49,589 nt of DNA from Mesorhizobium sp. (GCF_005063415.1 NZ_SUEG01000028.1:1-49589); one strand, 5' to 3'. Shown: positions 35,121-45,420, counted from the first letter of the stretch. Numbers and translations are program-made. Notes: generated from the letters alone by a model not told the origin.

Positions 35121-35201
35121 GTGGACATAGTTGTTGTCGCGACTGGAATTGCGTTCTTTGCTCTATGCTTCGGCTACATCAAAGCCTGCGACAAGCTATA
35201 A
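35121..35201 (+). CDS. Small membrane protein at the head of the kdp operon
   Basis: 26 aa, GTG start at 35121 with AAGGA eight bases upstream. The product begins MDIVVVATGIAFFALCFGYI and ends KACDKL: one membrane helix with a short cytosolic or periplasmic tail. Similar miniproteins with a C-terminal CD-L motif precede kdpF in many bacteria, as I recall, but are rarely annotated. It ends 17 bp before kdpF, so it is likely co-transcribed. Confidence 0.6.
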   Translation: MDIVVVATGIAFFALCFGYIKACDKL

Positions 35202-35218
35202 GTTTAGGGGATCGTAAC

Positions 35219-35308
35219 ATGCTCTTCGACTATATCCTCGGCGGCGCCGTGACCTTGTTTCTTCTCGCTTACCTGACATACGCCCTGGTTCGCCCGGAAC
35301 GCTTCTGA
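35219..35308 (+). CDS. kdpF: KdpF, small subunit of the K+-transporting ATPase
   Basis: 29 aa, one membrane helix ([20 protein letters not shown]) ending in the conserved VRPERF. AGGGGAT precedes the ATG. KdpF stabilises the KdpABC complex in the inner membrane. It lies 25 bp before kdpA. Confidence 0.92.
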   Translation: MLFDYILGGAVTLFLLAYLTYALVRPERF

Positions 35309-35333
35309 TCTCCGCTGGCAAGGAGCCAACCCC

Positions 35334-37037
35334 ATGACAATCAACGGATGGCTGCAGATCCTCGTCTATTGCGGGATCGTCGTTTTGCTGGCGAAGCCGC
35401 TCGGCGGCTACATGCATCGCGTTTTCAGCGGCGAGCGCACATTCCTGTCGTCAATTCTGGCCCCGCTCGAGCGCGGGCTCTACCGCATATCAGGGACCAG
35501 CGAGCGCGAGGAGCAGCACTGGACCTCCTATGCGGCGGCCCTGCTGTTCTTTAACCTGGCCGGCTTCCTGGTGCTCTATTTCCTGCAACGGCTGCAAGGC
35601 GGCCTGCCCTACAATCCGGCCGGCATGACCGCCGTCGAACCTGGGCTGGCCTTCAACACCGCCGCCAGCTTCATGACCAACACCAACTGGCAGAACTACG
35701 GCGGCGAAAGCACGATGTCCTATCTGGTGCAGATGGCCGGCTTGACCGTGCAGAATTTTCTGTCGGCGGCGACCGGCATCGCCATTGCGGTCGCACTGAT
35801 CCGCGGCTTTGCCAGGGCCTCAGGCAAATCCATCGGCAATTTCTGGGTCGATATGACCCGCTGCACGCTCTATTTGCTTTTGCCGTTCTGCATCGTCCTG
35901 ACGCTCGTCTATGTCTATCTCGGCATGCCGCAGACGCTCGCTGCCTACGTCAACGCGACGACGCTCGAAGGCGCGCAACAGACCATCGCGGTCGGGCCGG
36001 TCGCTTCCCAGGTTGCCATCAAGATGCTCGGCACCAACGGCGGTGGTTTCTTCAACGCCAATGCCGCGCACCCGTTCGAGAATCCCGACGCGATCTCCAA
36101 CCTGATCCAGATGGTGACGATCTTTGCCCTCGGCGCGGCGCTGACCAATGTCTTCGGCCGCATGGTCGGCAACCAGCGCCAGGGCTGGGCAATTCTGTCG
36201 GCTATGGGCGTGCTGTTCATCGCCGGCGTTGCCGTCTGCTACTGGGCCGAGGCCGCCGGCAATCCGCTCGTCCATGCGCTGGGCGTCGATGGCGGCAACA
36301 TGGAGGGCAAGGAGAGCCGCTTCGGCATCGCCCTGTCGGCACTGTTTGCCGTCATCACCACCGCTGCGTCCTGCGGCGCGGTCAATGCCATGCATGACAG
36401 CTTCACCGCATTTGGCGGCATGATCCCCATCATCAACATGCAGCTCGGCGAGGTCATTGTCGGCGGCGTCGGCGCCGGCTTCTACGGTATCCTGATGTTC
36501 ATCGTCATTGCCGTTTTCGTCGCCGGGCTGATGGTCGGGCGCACGCCCGAATATCTCGGCAAGAAGATCGAGGCCAAGGAGGTCAAGATGGCTATGCTGG
36601 CCGTGCTCTGCCTGCCGCTGGCAATGCTGATCTTCACCGCTATCGCGGTGGTGCTGCCGACCGGCGTTGCTTCCATCGCCAACGCCGGCCCGCACGGCTT
36701 CTCCGAGGTTCTCTATGCCTATACCTCGGCCGCGGCGAACAATGGCTCGGCCTTTGGCGGCCTCAGCGGCAACACGCCCTGGTACAACATAACGCTCGGC
36801 ATCGGCATGCTGATGGGCCGCTTCCTGGTCATTATTCCGACGTTGGCGATTGCTGGCTCGCTGGTTGCGAAGAAGACCGTCCCTGCCTCCGCCGGCACCT
36901 TCCCGACCGACGGTCCGCTATTCGTCGGGCTGCTGGCCGGTGTCATCCTGATCGTCGGTGGCCTGACCTTCTTCCCGGCCCTGGCGGTCGGACCGATCGT
37001 CGAGCACCTGGCGATGATTCACGGTCAGACATTCTGA
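35334..37037 (+). CDS. kdpA: KdpA, K+-binding channel-like subunit
   Basis: 567 aa, full length, about ten membrane helices. It has four degenerate selectivity-filter segments of the superfamily of K+ transporters, including [13 protein letters not shown] and [18 protein letters not shown], and NNGSAFGGL near the end. KdpA binds and admits K+ with micromolar affinity when external potassium is scarce. AAGGAGCC precedes the ATG. Confidence 0.97.
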   Translation: MTINGWLQILVYCGIVVLLAKPLGGYMHRVFSGERTFLSSILAPLERGLYRISGTSEREEQHWTSYAAALLFFNLAGFLVLYFLQRLQGGLPYNPAGMTAVEPGLAFNTAASFMTNTNWQNYGGESTMSYLVQMAGLTVQNFLSAATGIAIAVALIRGFARASGKSIGNFWVDMTRCTLYLLLPFCIVLTLVYVYLGMPQTLAAYVNATTLEGAQQTIAVGPVASQVAIKMLGTNGGGFFNANAAHPFENPDAISNLIQMVTIFALGAALTNVFGRMVGNQRQGWAILSAMGVLFIAGVAVCYWAEAAGNPLVHALGVDGGNMEGKESRFGIALSALFAVITTAASCGAVNAMHDSFTAFGGMIPIINMQLGEVIVGGVGAGFYGILMFIVIAVFVAGLMVGRTPEYLGKKIEAKEVKMAMLAVLCLPLAMLIFTAIAVVLPTGVASIANAGPHGFSEVLYAYTSAAANNGSAFGGLSGNTPWYNITLGIGMLMGRFLVIIPTLAIAGSLVAKKTVPASAGTFPTDGPLFVGLLAGVILIVGGLTFFPALAVGPIVEHLAMIHGQTF

Positions 37038-37044
37038 AACGGCC

Positions 37045-37275
37045 ATGCCCTGGTTCAACCTCATACGTCGGCACGACCGTCACCAACCCGATGACGGAAG
37101 GCCGGATGACGGGAGGGACGAGACGCCTCGTCCTTTTCCGACGCTCTCCACCTTCCTCGGCATGGCAGCCGTGCTGTTCGTGCTGTGGCTGCTGGCCTCC
37201 GGCCTTCCGCGCCTGTTCCCGAAGAGCGAGCACCCGGCGCCGTCCAACATCACCGACACTGGAGCCACTAAATGA
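37045..37275 (+). CDS. Extra small membrane protein between kdpA and kdpB
   Basis: 76 aa. A charged N-terminus ([19 protein letters not shown]) is followed by one membrane helix at about residues 34-54 ([18 protein letters not shown]) and a short Pro-rich tail. It starts 7 bp after the kdpA stop and overlaps the kdpB start by 4 nt (ATGA), so it is embedded in the operon. It is not a canonical Kdp subunit. A complex-assembly or regulatory role is inference. Confidence 0.75.
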   Translation: MPWFNLIRRHDRHQPDDGRPDDGRDETPRPFPTLSTFLGMAAVLFVLWLLASGLPRLFPKSEHPAPSNITDTGATK

Positions 37276-39365
37276 GCCCGTCGAAATCCGTGAGCATCAT
37301 GGATACCCGCATTCTGTGGCCCGCTATCGGCGGTTCCTTCAGAAAACTGAACCCGCGCACCTTGATGCGAAACCCGGTGATGTTCGTCGTCGCCGTCGTC
37401 TCGGCGCTCACCACCGTGCTGTTCGTCAAGGACCTCGTCACCGGCGGCGGCGATCTTGGCTTCACGCTGCAGATCATCATCTGGCTGTGGTTCACCGTGC
37501 TTTTCGCCAATTTCGCCGAAGCGGTGGCCGAAGGCCGCGGCAAGGCGCAGGCAGACTCGCTGCGCCGGGCGCGAACCGAGACGCAGGCCAAGCTGTTGAA
37601 CGGCGGCGACCGCCGCAAGTTCAAACTGGTGCCCGGCACCAGCCTGAAGGTCGGCGACATCGTGCTTGTCGAAGCCGGCGACATCATCCCCTCGGACGGC
37701 GAGGTGGTCGAAGGCGTGGCGTCGGTCAACGAGGCGGCCATCACCGGCGAATCCGCACCGGTCATCCGAGAATCCGGAGGCGATCGTTCGGCGGTGACTG
37801 GCGGCACGCAGGTCTTGTCGGACTGGATCCGCGTGCGCATCACTGCGGCTGCCGGCCACACGTTCCTCGACCGCATGATCTCGCTGGTCGAGGGCGCCGA
37901 GCGCCAGAAGACACCCAACGAGATCGCGCTCAACATCCTGCTCGTCGGCATGACGCTGATCTTCGTGCTGGCGACGGCGACGATCCCGAGCTTCGCCTCG
38001 TATTCGGGCGGCTATATCTCGGTGACCGTGCTGGTCGCCCTGTTCGTTACCCTGATCCCGACCACAATTGGCGCCCTGCTGTCGGCCATCGGCATTGCCG
38101 GCATGGACCGCCTGGTGCGCTTCAACGTGCTCGCCATGTCGGGCCGCGCCGTCGAGGCGGCCGGCGATGTCGACACGCTGCTGCTCGACAAGACCGGAAC
38201 CATCACGCTGGGCAACCGTCAGGCGACGGCATTTCGTCCGGTCAAGGGCGTCACCGAACAGGAACTGGCCGACGCGGCCCAGCTTGCCTCGCTTGCCGAC
38301 GAAACGCCGGAGGGCCGCTCGATCGTCGTCCTGGCGAAGGAAAAATACGCCATCCGCGCCCGCGACATGGCAAGCCTGCACGCGACTTTCGTGCCCTTCA
38401 CCGCGCAAACCCGCATGAGCGGCGTCGATCTGGAAGGCTCCTCGGTCCGCAAGGGCGCAGTCGATGCGGTGCTTGCCCACGTCAACCTCTCGACCGTTGC
38501 CACAGGCAGTACGCGCCCCGGCAGCGACACCGTCCGCGACCTCCAGGGGATCGCCGACGAGATTGCCAAATCGGGTGGCACCCCACTGGCGGTCGAGCGC
38601 GACGGGCGCCTGCTCGGCGTCGTCCATCTGAAGGACATCGTCAAGGGCGGCATCGCAGAGCGCTTTGCCGAATTGCGCCGCATGGGCATCCGCACGGTGA
38701 TGATCACCGGCGATAATCCGATGACCGCGGCGGCGATCGCGGCGGAAGCCGGCGTCGACGACTTCCTTGCCCAGGCGACGCCCGAGGACAAGTTGAAGCT
38801 GATCCGCGACGAGCAGGTCAAAGGCAAGCTGGTCGCGATGTGCGGCGATGGCACCAACGATGCGCCGGCCCTTGCGCAGGCCGATGTCGGCGTTGCCATG
38901 AACACCGGCACGGTCGCGGCGCGCGAGGCCGGCAACATGGTCGATCTTGACAGCGATCCGACCAAGCTGATCGAGATCGTCGAAATCGGCAAGGCGCTGC
39001 TGATGACGCGTGGTTCGCTGACCACCTTCTCCATCGCCAACGACGTGGCCAAGTATTTTGCCATCATCCCGGCAATATTCGCCGTCTTCTACATCGCCCC
39101 GGGCCAGACTGCCGGGCCGCTGCAAGCGCTCAACGTCATGCATCTGGCGACGCCGCAGAGCGCCATTCTCTCGGCCATCATCTTCAACGCGCTGATCATC
39201 ATCGCGCTGATCCCGCTGTCGCTGAGGGGCGTCAAATACCGCGCGGTCGGCGCCGGTGCGCTGCTCAGCCGCAATCTCATTGTCTATGGCCTCGGCGGCG
39301 TCGTTGTCCCCTTCGTCGGCATCAAGGTGATCGACATGGCCATCACTGCTCTCGGTCTCGCATAA
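37272..39365 (+). CDS. kdpB: KdpB, P-type ATPase subunit
   Basis: 697 aa. The phosphorylated aspartate is D306 in DKTGT (306-310). TGES is at 158-161; in E. coli the serine of this motif is phosphorylated to inhibit the pump, and S161 is kept here. [16 protein letters not shown] marks the hinge region. It hydrolyses ATP to drive K+ uptake through KdpA. The start overlaps the 76-aa gene. Confidence 0.98.
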   Translation: MSPSKSVSIMDTRILWPAIGGSFRKLNPRTLMRNPVMFVVAVVSALTTVLFVKDLVTGGGDLGFTLQIIIWLWFTVLFANFAEAVAEGRGKAQADSLRRARTETQAKLLNGGDRRKFKLVPGTSLKVGDIVLVEAGDIIPSDGEVVEGVASVNEAAITGESAPVIRESGGDRSAVTGGTQVLSDWIRVRITAAAGHTFLDRMISLVEGAERQKTPNEIALNILLVGMTLIFVLATATIPSFASYSGGYISVTVLVALFVTLIPTTIGALLSAIGIAGMDRLVRFNVLAMSGRAVEAAGDVDTLLLDKTGTITLGNRQATAFRPVKGVTEQELADAAQLASLADETPEGRSIVVLAKEKYAIRARDMASLHATFVPFTAQTRMSGVDLEGSSVRKGAVDAVLAHVNLSTVATGSTRPGSDTVRDLQGIADEIAKSGGTPLAVERDGRLLGVVHLKDIVKGGIAERFAELRRMGIRTVMITGDNPMTAAAIAAEAGVDDFLAQATPEDKLKLIRDEQVKGKLVAMCGDGTNDAPALAQADVGVAMNTGTVAAREAGNMVDLDSDPTKLIEIVEIGKALLMTRGSLTTFSIANDVAKYFAIIPAIFAVFYIAPGQTAGPLQALNVMHLATPQSAILSAIIFNALIIIALIPLSLRGVKYRAVGAGALLSRNLIVYGLGGVVVPFVGIKVIDMAITALGLA

Positions 39366-39377
39366 GGAACCACGGCA

Positions 39378-39947
39378 ATGCTCAATCAAATCAGGCCCGC
39401 GATCGTCATGATCGTCATCTTCACCGTTCTGACGGGTTTGGTCTATCCGATCGGCATGACCGGCATTGCCCAGGCGCTGTTTTCGCGCCAGGCCAATGGC
39501 AGCCTGATCGAGAAGGACGGCAAGCTCGTCGGTTCCGAGCTGATCGGCCAGGCTTTCGCCAGCGACCGCTATTTCCATGGCCGCCCGTCGGCTGCCGGCG
39601 ACGGCTACAATGCCGCCGCCTCGGGCGGCTCGAATCTCGGCCCAACCAACCCGAAGCTCATCGACCGTATCAAGAGCGACGCCGAAAAGTTGAGAGCAGA
39701 AAACCCGAACCAGCCGGTGCCGATGGATCTGGTCACCACGTCCGGCAGCGGGCTTGATCCGCATATCAGCCCCGATGCGGCCTATTTTCAGGTTGCCAGG
39801 GTGGCCAAGGCCAGGGGCGTCGATGAATCCAGGATCAAATCGGTTGTCGACAGCCAAGTCGAGAATCGCGAGTTGGGTTTCATCGGCGAGCCGGTGGTCA
39901 ATGTGCTGGCCCTCAACCTTGCGCTGGACGATGCTATGAAACAATGA
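39378..39947 (+). CDS. kdpC: KdpC subunit
   Basis: 189 aa. One N-terminal membrane helix ([20 protein letters not shown]) and a soluble domain with family motifs [15 protein letters not shown] and [16 protein letters not shown]. KdpC is the periplasmic-facing subunit that assists K+ binding. It starts 12 bp after kdpB. A strong hairpin follows before kdpD. Confidence 0.97.
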   Translation: MLNQIRPAIVMIVIFTVLTGLVYPIGMTGIAQALFSRQANGSLIEKDGKLVGSELIGQAFASDRYFHGRPSAAGDGYNAAASGGSNLGPTNPKLIDRIKSDAEKLRAENPNQPVPMDLVTTSGSGLDPHISPDAAYFQVARVAKARGVDESRIKSVVDSQVENRELGFIGEPVVNVLALNLALDDAMKQ

Positions 39948-39951
39948 AAGG

Positions 39952-39983
39952 CGGCGCCGGGATCGACACCGGAGCCGGCGCCG
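39952..39983 (+). promoter_or_regulatory. Hairpin between kdpC and kdpD
   Basis: CGGCGCCGG (39952-39960) and CCGGCGCCG (39975-39983) form a perfect 9-bp GC-rich stem right after the kdpC stop. There is no T-run. It may protect the 3' end of the kdpFABC message or lower read-through into kdpDE. Confidence 0.5.
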
Positions 39984-39999
39984 TTCATGATTGACCCTT

Positions 40000-42741
40000 A
40001 TGCCAGACGACAGCCGCACCGCCGAAACCAGGCCGTCTCCCGACGCGCTGCTCGCGCATGCCGAGCGGGAGGAGCGCGGTCGCCTGAGGATATTTCTCGG
40101 CGCCGCCCCCGGTGTCGGCAAGACCTACGAGATGCTGATGTCGGGCCGCGCCAGGCTGGCCGACGGGGTCGACGTGGTGATCGGCATCGTCGAGACGCAC
40201 GGCCGCAAGGAAACCCAGACGCTGGTCGAAGGCTACGAGGTCATTCCTCGCCTTGAGATCGATTATAAGGGGCGGATCCTCGAGGAGATGGATCTCGACG
40301 CCATCCTCGCCCGGCACCCGGCGCTGGTTCTGGTCGACGAACTCGCCCACACCAACGTCGCCGGCAGCCGTCACCCCAAGCGCTATCTCGACGTCCAGGA
40401 AATCCTGACGCACGGCATCGATGTCTACACGACACTGAACATCCAGCACGTCGAAAGCCTGAACGACGTCGTGGCGCAGATCACGCGCGTCAGGGTGCGC
40501 GAGACGGTTCCAGACTCGATCATCGACCAGGCCGACGACATCGAGATCATCGACCTCACCCCCGACGACCTGATCAAGCGGCTGGAGGAAGGCAAGGTCT
40601 ACTTCCCCAACACCGCCCAGCGCGCCATCGAGAACTACTTCTCGCCGGGCAATCTGACGGCCCTCAGGGAGTTGGCGCTCCGCCGCACCGCCCAGCGTGT
40701 CGACGAGCAGTTGCTCAACCATATGCAGGCCCACGCGATCCCGGGACCGTGGGCGGCCGGAGAAAGGGTTCTGGTCTGCGTCGACGCACGTCCGGGCGGA
40801 GCGGCTCGCATCCGCTATGCACGCAGGCTGGCCGACCGGCTTCGCGCCCCCTGGACGGCGCTTCATGTGGACACCCCTCGCTCAGCCGCCATGTCCGAGG
40901 AGGACAAGGATCGGCTGGCGACGCAGCTGCGCCTTGCCGAGCAGCTCGGTGCCGAGGTGACGACCATTCCGGGTCAGAATGTCGCGCAAGACATCGTTCG
41001 CCATGCGACGGCGAACAACTTCACCCATATCGTGATCGGCAGGCCGACCCGATCGCGCTGGCGCGAATTGATCGAAGGCTCGCTCACCTATGAGCTCATC
41101 CGCGACGCCGGCAACATCAGCGTCCATGTAATTTCGGGAACCGACCAGGGCACCGACGCACCCTCGAAAAATGTCAGCGCGGCAACCGAGCAGAAGCAGT
41201 TTCAGGTTAGGCCCTACCTGCTAGCCACAGCCTATGTCATGGGCTCCCTCGCCTTTAGCACTGTTCTCGACCAGTTTCTCGACGTTCGCAATCTGGCCAT
41301 TGTCTTTCTGCTGGCGGTGCTCACATCGGCTGTAACGGGCGGGCTTTGGCCAGCGTTGTACGCCTGTGTCGTCAGCGCCCTTGCATTCAACTACTTTTTC
41401 CTAGAGCCGCGCTACACACTGACGATCAGGGATCCGGAGAGCATCGTTGCGCTTGCCGTCTTCCTTGTTGTCGCCGTTATCGCCAGCAATCTGACGGCGC
41501 GGGTGCAGCGTCAGGCGATCGCTGCCAGCTCACGGGCGCGCGCCACGGAAGACATCTATCAGTTTTCAAAGAAGCTCGCCGGCGCCGGTACCCTGGACGA
41601 CGTGCTATGGGCCACTGCCTTCCAGATCGCCTTGATGCTGAAGCTGCGCGTGGTGCTGCTTTTGCCCGAGGACGGCACAATTGCGGTCAAAGCCGGCTAC
41701 CCACCCGACGACACGCTGGCCGAGGCCGACATCGCAGCAGCCCGCTGGGCGTGGGAGCATAACCGCGCCGCCGGGCGCGGCGCCGACACCCTGCCCGGAG
41801 CAAAACGCCTCTATCTGCCCCTGCGGACCGGACGCACGGCGGTGGGCGTTGTCGGCCTCGACAACGACAAGCAAGGTCCGCTGCTAACACCCGAGCAACA
41901 GCGTCTGCTCGATGCGCTCGCCGACCAGGCGGCGGTCGCCATCGAGCGTATCCAGCTCGTCGCCGATGTTGACCGGGCCAAGCTTGCGGCCGAGGCAGAC
42001 CGTCTGCGCTCGGCCTTGCTCACCTCCATTTCCCATGATTTGAAGACGCCGCTTGCCGCCATCATGGGCGCGGCCGGAACACTCAGGGAATTCGAGGCCG
42101 CACTTCCCGAGCAGGACCGGGCGGAACTGCTGTCCACCGTGCTTGATGAATCGGAAAGGCTGAACCGCTTCATCGCCAATCTGCTCGACATGACCAAGAT
42201 AGAATCCGGCACGATGCAGCCGAATTATGCGTTCCACTATGTCGGCGACATTGTCGGCTCAGCCCTGCATCGGGCCCGCAAAATCGTCGGCGAGCACAAG
42301 ACCGAGATCGATATCCCATCGGATCTGCCGATGTTGCGGCTCGACCCCGTTCTGTTTGAACAGGTGCTGTTCAATCTCCTCGACAATGCTGCAAAATACG
42401 CGCCGCCAGGTTCGACGATCCGCCTGCAGGCCTGGACGGACAACGGCTTCGTCATCCTGCAGATCATGGATGAGGGACCAGGCATTCCGCCGGCGGATCT
42501 AGAGCGCGTTTTCGATACATTCTACCGTGTGCGCAAGGGCGACCAGGTGCGTGCCGGCACCGGGCTCGGATTGTCGATTTGCCGCGGCTTCATCGAAGCG
42601 ATGGGCGGGACGCTCTTGGCGGCGAACAGGACCGACCGCTCGGGCGCGGTTTTCACCATAAGAATCCCGGTGGTGCCGGCAGAGCTGCCCAACCTCGGCG
42701 AACCCGATGCAGGCCATCAGAATATGGACGATTTGGCATGA
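40000..42741 (+). CDS. kdpD: KdpD, potassium/turgor-sensing histidine kinase
   Basis: 913 aa from the ATG at 40000; a TTG three codons earlier is less likely. N-terminal KdpD domain with Walker A GAAPGVGKT (34-42) and VLVDELAHTN; a USP-like domain about 245-375; four membrane helices about 405-500; a GAF region about 520-660; then the phospho-accepting H679 in SISHDLKTPL and the HATPase domain (NLLDNAAKY, DEGPGIP, GTGLGLSICRGF). It phosphorylates KdpE under potassium limitation. The stop overlaps the kdpE start (ATGA). Confidence 0.97.
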   Translation: MPDDSRTAETRPSPDALLAHAEREERGRLRIFLGAAPGVGKTYEMLMSGRARLADGVDVVIGIVETHGRKETQTLVEGYEVIPRLEIDYKGRILEEMDLDAILARHPALVLVDELAHTNVAGSRHPKRYLDVQEILTHGIDVYTTLNIQHVESLNDVVAQITRVRVRETVPDSIIDQADDIEIIDLTPDDLIKRLEEGKVYFPNTAQRAIENYFSPGNLTALRELALRRTAQRVDEQLLNHMQAHAIPGPWAAGERVLVCVDARPGGAARIRYARRLADRLRAPWTALHVDTPRSAAMSEEDKDRLATQLRLAEQLGAEVTTIPGQNVAQDIVRHATANNFTHIVIGRPTRSRWRELIEGSLTYELIRDAGNISVHVISGTDQGTDAPSKNVSAATEQKQFQVRPYLLATAYVMGSLAFSTVLDQFLDVRNLAIVFLLAVLTSAVTGGLWPALYACVVSALAFNYFFLEPRYTLTIRDPESIVALAVFLVVAVIASNLTARVQRQAIAASSRARATEDIYQFSKKLAGAGTLDDVLWATAFQIALMLKLRVVLLLPEDGTIAVKAGYPPDDTLAEADIAAARWAWEHNRAAGRGADTLPGAKRLYLPLRTGRTAVGVVGLDNDKQGPLLTPEQQRLLDALADQAAVAIERIQLVADVDRAKLAAEADRLRSALLTSISHDLKTPLAAIMGAAGTLREFEAALPEQDRAELLSTVLDESERLNRFIANLLDMTKIESGTMQPNYAFHYVGDIVGSALHRARKIVGEHKTEIDIPSDLPMLRLDPVLFEQVLFNLLDNAAKYAPPGSTIRLQAWTDNGFVILQIMDEGPGIPPADLERVFDTFYRVRKGDQVRAGTGLGLSICRGFIEAMGGTLLAANRTDRSGAVFTIRIPVVPAELPNLGEPDAGHQNMDDLA

Positions 42742-43430
42742 CGAGCCTGGACGTCAGGATATTGGTGGTCGACGACGAACCGCCGATCCGAAAACTGCTT
42801 CGCGTCGGGCTCGGCAGCCAGGGCTATGCCATCAGCGAGGCGCCGAACGCCAACGTGGCGATCGAACTCATGGAGGCGGAAAAACCGGACCTGATCCTGC
42901 TCGATCTCGGCCTGCCCGGCATGAGCGGTCATGATTTGCTGCGCACATGGCGCGACGACGGCCTCGATATTCCCGTGGTCATCCTCTCCAGCCGCACCGA
43001 CGAGGCCGGCATCGTCTCGGCCCTCGAACTCGGCGCCGACGATTATGTCACCAAGCCGTTCGGTATGAACGAGCTTGTCGCACGCATCCGCGTAGCGCTT
43101 CGCCACAAGTTCCAGAAGCAGGGTGAGAGACCGGTGTTCCAAACCGGCGACCTCTCCGTCGATCTGGTGAAGCGCATCGTCAAGGTCGAGGAGAGGGAGA
43201 TAAAGCTCTCGCCGAAGGAATACGACATTCTTCGCACCTTGGTGCAGCACGCCGGCAAGGTTCTCACCCACCAGTTCCTGCTGAAGCAGGTCTGGGGCGA
43301 TTCCACCGACGTTCAATATCTCAGAGTCTACGTCCGGCAGATCAGGCAAAAGATCGAAAAAACGCCCGACCAGCCCCGCTATATCACCACCGAGACCGGC
43401 GTCGGATACCGGCTGCGCGAAGTCGATTGA
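42738..43430 (+). CDS. kdpE: KdpE, response regulator
   Basis: 230 aa OmpR/PhoB type. The receiver has acidic D12/D13, phospho-acceptor D56 in LLDLGLPG and K106 in DDYVTKPF. The C-terminal winged helix (LSPKEYDILRTLVQHAGKVL, YLRVYVRQIRQKI, TGVGYRL) binds DNA. It activates kdpFABC and is probably the protein that reads the region around 35068. A longer in-frame start upstream lies inside kdpD and is rejected. Confidence 0.97.
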   Translation: MTSLDVRILVVDDEPPIRKLLRVGLGSQGYAISEAPNANVAIELMEAEKPDLILLDLGLPGMSGHDLLRTWRDDGLDIPVVILSSRTDEAGIVSALELGADDYVTKPFGMNELVARIRVALRHKFQKQGERPVFQTGDLSVDLVKRIVKVEEREIKLSPKEYDILRTLVQHAGKVLTHQFLLKQVWGDSTDVQYLRVYVRQIRQKIEKTPDQPRYITTETGVGYRLREVD

Positions 43431-43550
43431 CGCGACGAGCGTCCGAAGCCGAAATGGCCTCTTCCAATCCGCTTCAAATCAGCGGCGGCCATGGCGTCGT
43501 CCGACAAAAGCCCTATATTAAGGAAAGCGGTTTTGTGCGGGAATGAACGG

Positions 43551-43859
43551 ATGCCACGGCTTCTCCTATTGCAGTTTTTTGGGTCGGCAATGCTGACCGC
43601 AGCGATGCTGTGGGGCGTAAATCCTGCTTCATCGGCACAGGTCGTCAGCCCCGCCGACCGCAACGTGTTAATTCAGCAAAACCAGTTGCAGATGTTGGAG
43701 AACAGGCTGCGGCGGCAGCAATATCAGCAGGAACAACAGCAGTACCGTGCCCAGGATCGCCAAATCCCAATACCGCAACGGCAGGAGGTGCCGCAGATGA
43801 GGCCAACTTGCCAGTTGCTGCCGTCGGGGAGCGGAGGCTTTGTCAGCACCTGCCGCTAA
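43551..43859 (+). CDS. Small secreted Gln-rich protein
   Basis: 102 aa. Signal peptide about residues 1-29 (PRLLLLQFFGSAMLTAAMLW then ASSA cleavage). The mature part is a Gln/Arg-rich helix (NQLQMLENRLRRQQYQQEQQ) likely forming a coiled-coil, then a tail with two cysteines (CQLLPSGSGGFVSTCR) able to form a disulphide. Periplasmic location is predicted. Function unknown. A start 20 codons upstream is in frame but would bury the signal. Confidence 0.65.
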   Translation: MPRLLLLQFFGSAMLTAAMLWGVNPASSAQVVSPADRNVLIQQNQLQMLENRLRRQQYQQEQQQYRAQDRQIPIPQRQEVPQMRPTCQLLPSGSGGFVSTCR

Positions 43860-43983
43860 CGTTTCAGTTATTTAGCCGACTTATTATGCTTGGATGCCGC
43901 CGCACCTAAGAGGACATTGAGGGTGGTTTGGACTTAGCAATTGCTGCCCTTCTTGCTTCGGGCCGCTTCGACTGGATTTTTGA

Positions 43984-44493
43984 ATGGCAGCCAGCAGAAA
44001 GAAGGTCGTACGCAAGGCAAGGAAGGGCGACCGGATTCGCCAGGTCGCGGCGATTCCCTTTCGGCTGAACGGGCATGGCGATGTCGAGGTGATGCTGGTC
44101 ACATCGCGAACGACGAGGCGCTTCATCGTGCCGAAGGGCTGGCCGATGAAGGGCAAGAGCGGCCGCAAGGCAGCCACCATCGAAGCACAGGAAGAAGCCG
44201 GTGTTCTCGGCAAGACACTGAAACAGCCGGCCGGTACCTATCACTACTGGAAGCGGCTGGCGAACCGCTTCGTTCGCGTCGATGTCGTCGTCTATTTGCT
44301 GGAAGTAACCGAGGAACTTGCCAATTGGCAGGAAGCCGAGAGACGGCAGCGGGCATGGCTGGCGCCGACCGACGCGGCATTGCTGATCGACGAGCCGGAT
44401 CTTTCGACGCTGGTGAGGAACATCAGGATTCCCGAGCTGGAGCACAATGCTAAAAAGCAGAATCCGGCGTTCGGAAAAGATCACGCTCAATAA
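43984..44493 (+). CDS. NUDIX hydrolase (DIPP-like)
   Basis: 169 aa. The Nudix box reads GWPMKGKSGRKAATIEAQEE followed by AGV. The EExG core is intact but the first Glu and the Arg of GX5EX7REUXEEXGU are replaced (Ala and Ile), as often seen in the diphosphoinositol/diadenosine polyphosphate group of alphaproteobacteria. Basic N-terminus (SRKKVVRKARKGDR). The substrate, perhaps a dinucleoside or inositol polyphosphate, is inferred from the family. It ends convergent to the lyase gene. Confidence 0.88.
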   Translation: MAASRKKVVRKARKGDRIRQVAAIPFRLNGHGDVEVMLVTSRTTRRFIVPKGWPMKGKSGRKAATIEAQEEAGVLGKTLKQPAGTYHYWKRLANRFVRVDVVVYLLEVTEELANWQEAERRQRAWLAPTDAALLIDEPDLSTLVRNIRIPELEHNAKKQNPAFGKDHAQ

Positions 44494-44568
44494 AAGATGG
44501 CGGCCTACCCCGGCTGTGTTGGGATGGAATTGGTCCCAGCGCCCGCCGCCGTCTCTTGAACCGATGCC

Positions 44569-45420
44569 TCACTGACTGCCATCGTCATCCTCGGGCAGAG
44601 GCCGCACCGGTGTGCCGGTATAGGCCCACAGCCATTCGCGCGGCAGTGGCCCTTTGTTGCGGTCGCTTTCCTGCGACTGTTCCCATGCATGGGCCAGGAT
44701 GCCGACCGAGCGCGACAGCACGAAAAGGCCGCGCGTCAGCGGCGGCGGGAAGCCGAGCTCGCCGTAGATGACGGCTGTAGCGCCGTCGATATTGAGCGGG
44801 ATTTTTTTGCCCTTGCGCCGCGCAACCTCGGCCTCGACCATCTCGGCGATGTCGGCGAAGCGCCCGCTGACGACGCCGCGCGCGGCAAAGTCACGGGTCA
44901 GTTCGATGAGGCGCGGCGCCCGCGGGTCGACCGGGTGGAAGCGGTGGCCTAGCCCCGGCACATAGCCGTCTTCCCCAGCAAGGACACGATCAACCCGCGC
45001 CGACACCGCGTCCGCGAGCGGCACGCCGGCGTCCAGTTCGGCGGCGATGTCTCCGTAGACGGAAAGCGCCTGTTCGCCGGCGCCGCCATGCACGTCGCCA
45101 AGCACGTTGACGGCCGACGCCATGGCGCTGTTGATGCCGACACCGCACGTGATCGCCATGCGGGCGATGGCGATCGACGGCGCCTGCGGCCCGTGGTCGA
45201 CGGCGGCACCCAGCGCGATGCCAAGCAGCGCCGCCTGCTCCTCGCTTGGCAGTCCGCCGCGCAGCATCAGCCAGATCATTGCCGGAAAGCTGACGCGGCC
45301 GATCAGATTCTGGATTTCATAGCCACGCAGCCGGATGACGCCGGGCCGCATCTCGATGATGCCGGTCTGCCACCATTCCTCGCCGCGCGCGCGGCCAGTC
45401 TTGTTTTCCGTGTCGCTCAT
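44569..45420 (-). CDS. Citrate-synthase-like protein, probable citryl-CoA lyase
   Basis: 283 aa, much shorter than true citrate synthases (~430). It has the citrate synthase core: VLGDVHGGAGEQAL and PGLGHRFHPVDPRAPRL with the substrate-binding histidine, then NIDGATAVIYGELGFPPPLTRGLF with catalytic Asp/Glu positions. Proteins of this form are assigned citryl-CoA lyase activity (citryl-CoA to acetyl-CoA and oxaloacetate). The start at 45420 is preferred over an unlikely 43-codon extension. Downstream of a CoA-transferase and TTT transporter genes on the same strand, which supports citrate or citrate-like acid catabolism. Confidence 0.8.
   Translation of the reverse strand: MSDTENKTGRARGEEWWQTGIIEMRPGVIRLRGYEIQNLIGRVSFPAMIWLMLRGGLPSEEQAALLGIALGAAVDHGPQAPSIAIARMAITCGVGINSAMASAVNVLGDVHGGAGEQALSVYGDIAAELDAGVPLADAVSARVDRVLAGEDGYVPGLGHRFHPVDPRAPRLIELTRDFAARGVVSGRFADIAEMVEAEVARRKGKKIPLNIDGATAVIYGELGFPPPLTRGLFVLSRSVGILAHAWEQSQESDRNKGPLPREWLWAYTGTPVRPLPEDDDGSQ

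Noticed and set aside
37080-40121. Minus-strand open frame of about 1000 codons opposite kdpB-kdpC
   Set aside because: Antisense shadow of the kdp genes; low-complexity Asp/Arg/His-rich product with no domain.
43984-44493. Inactive NUDIX protein because two Nudix-box residues differ
   Set aside because: The same substitutions occur, as far as I recall, in many related alphaproteobacterial proteins, and the metal-binding EExG core is intact.
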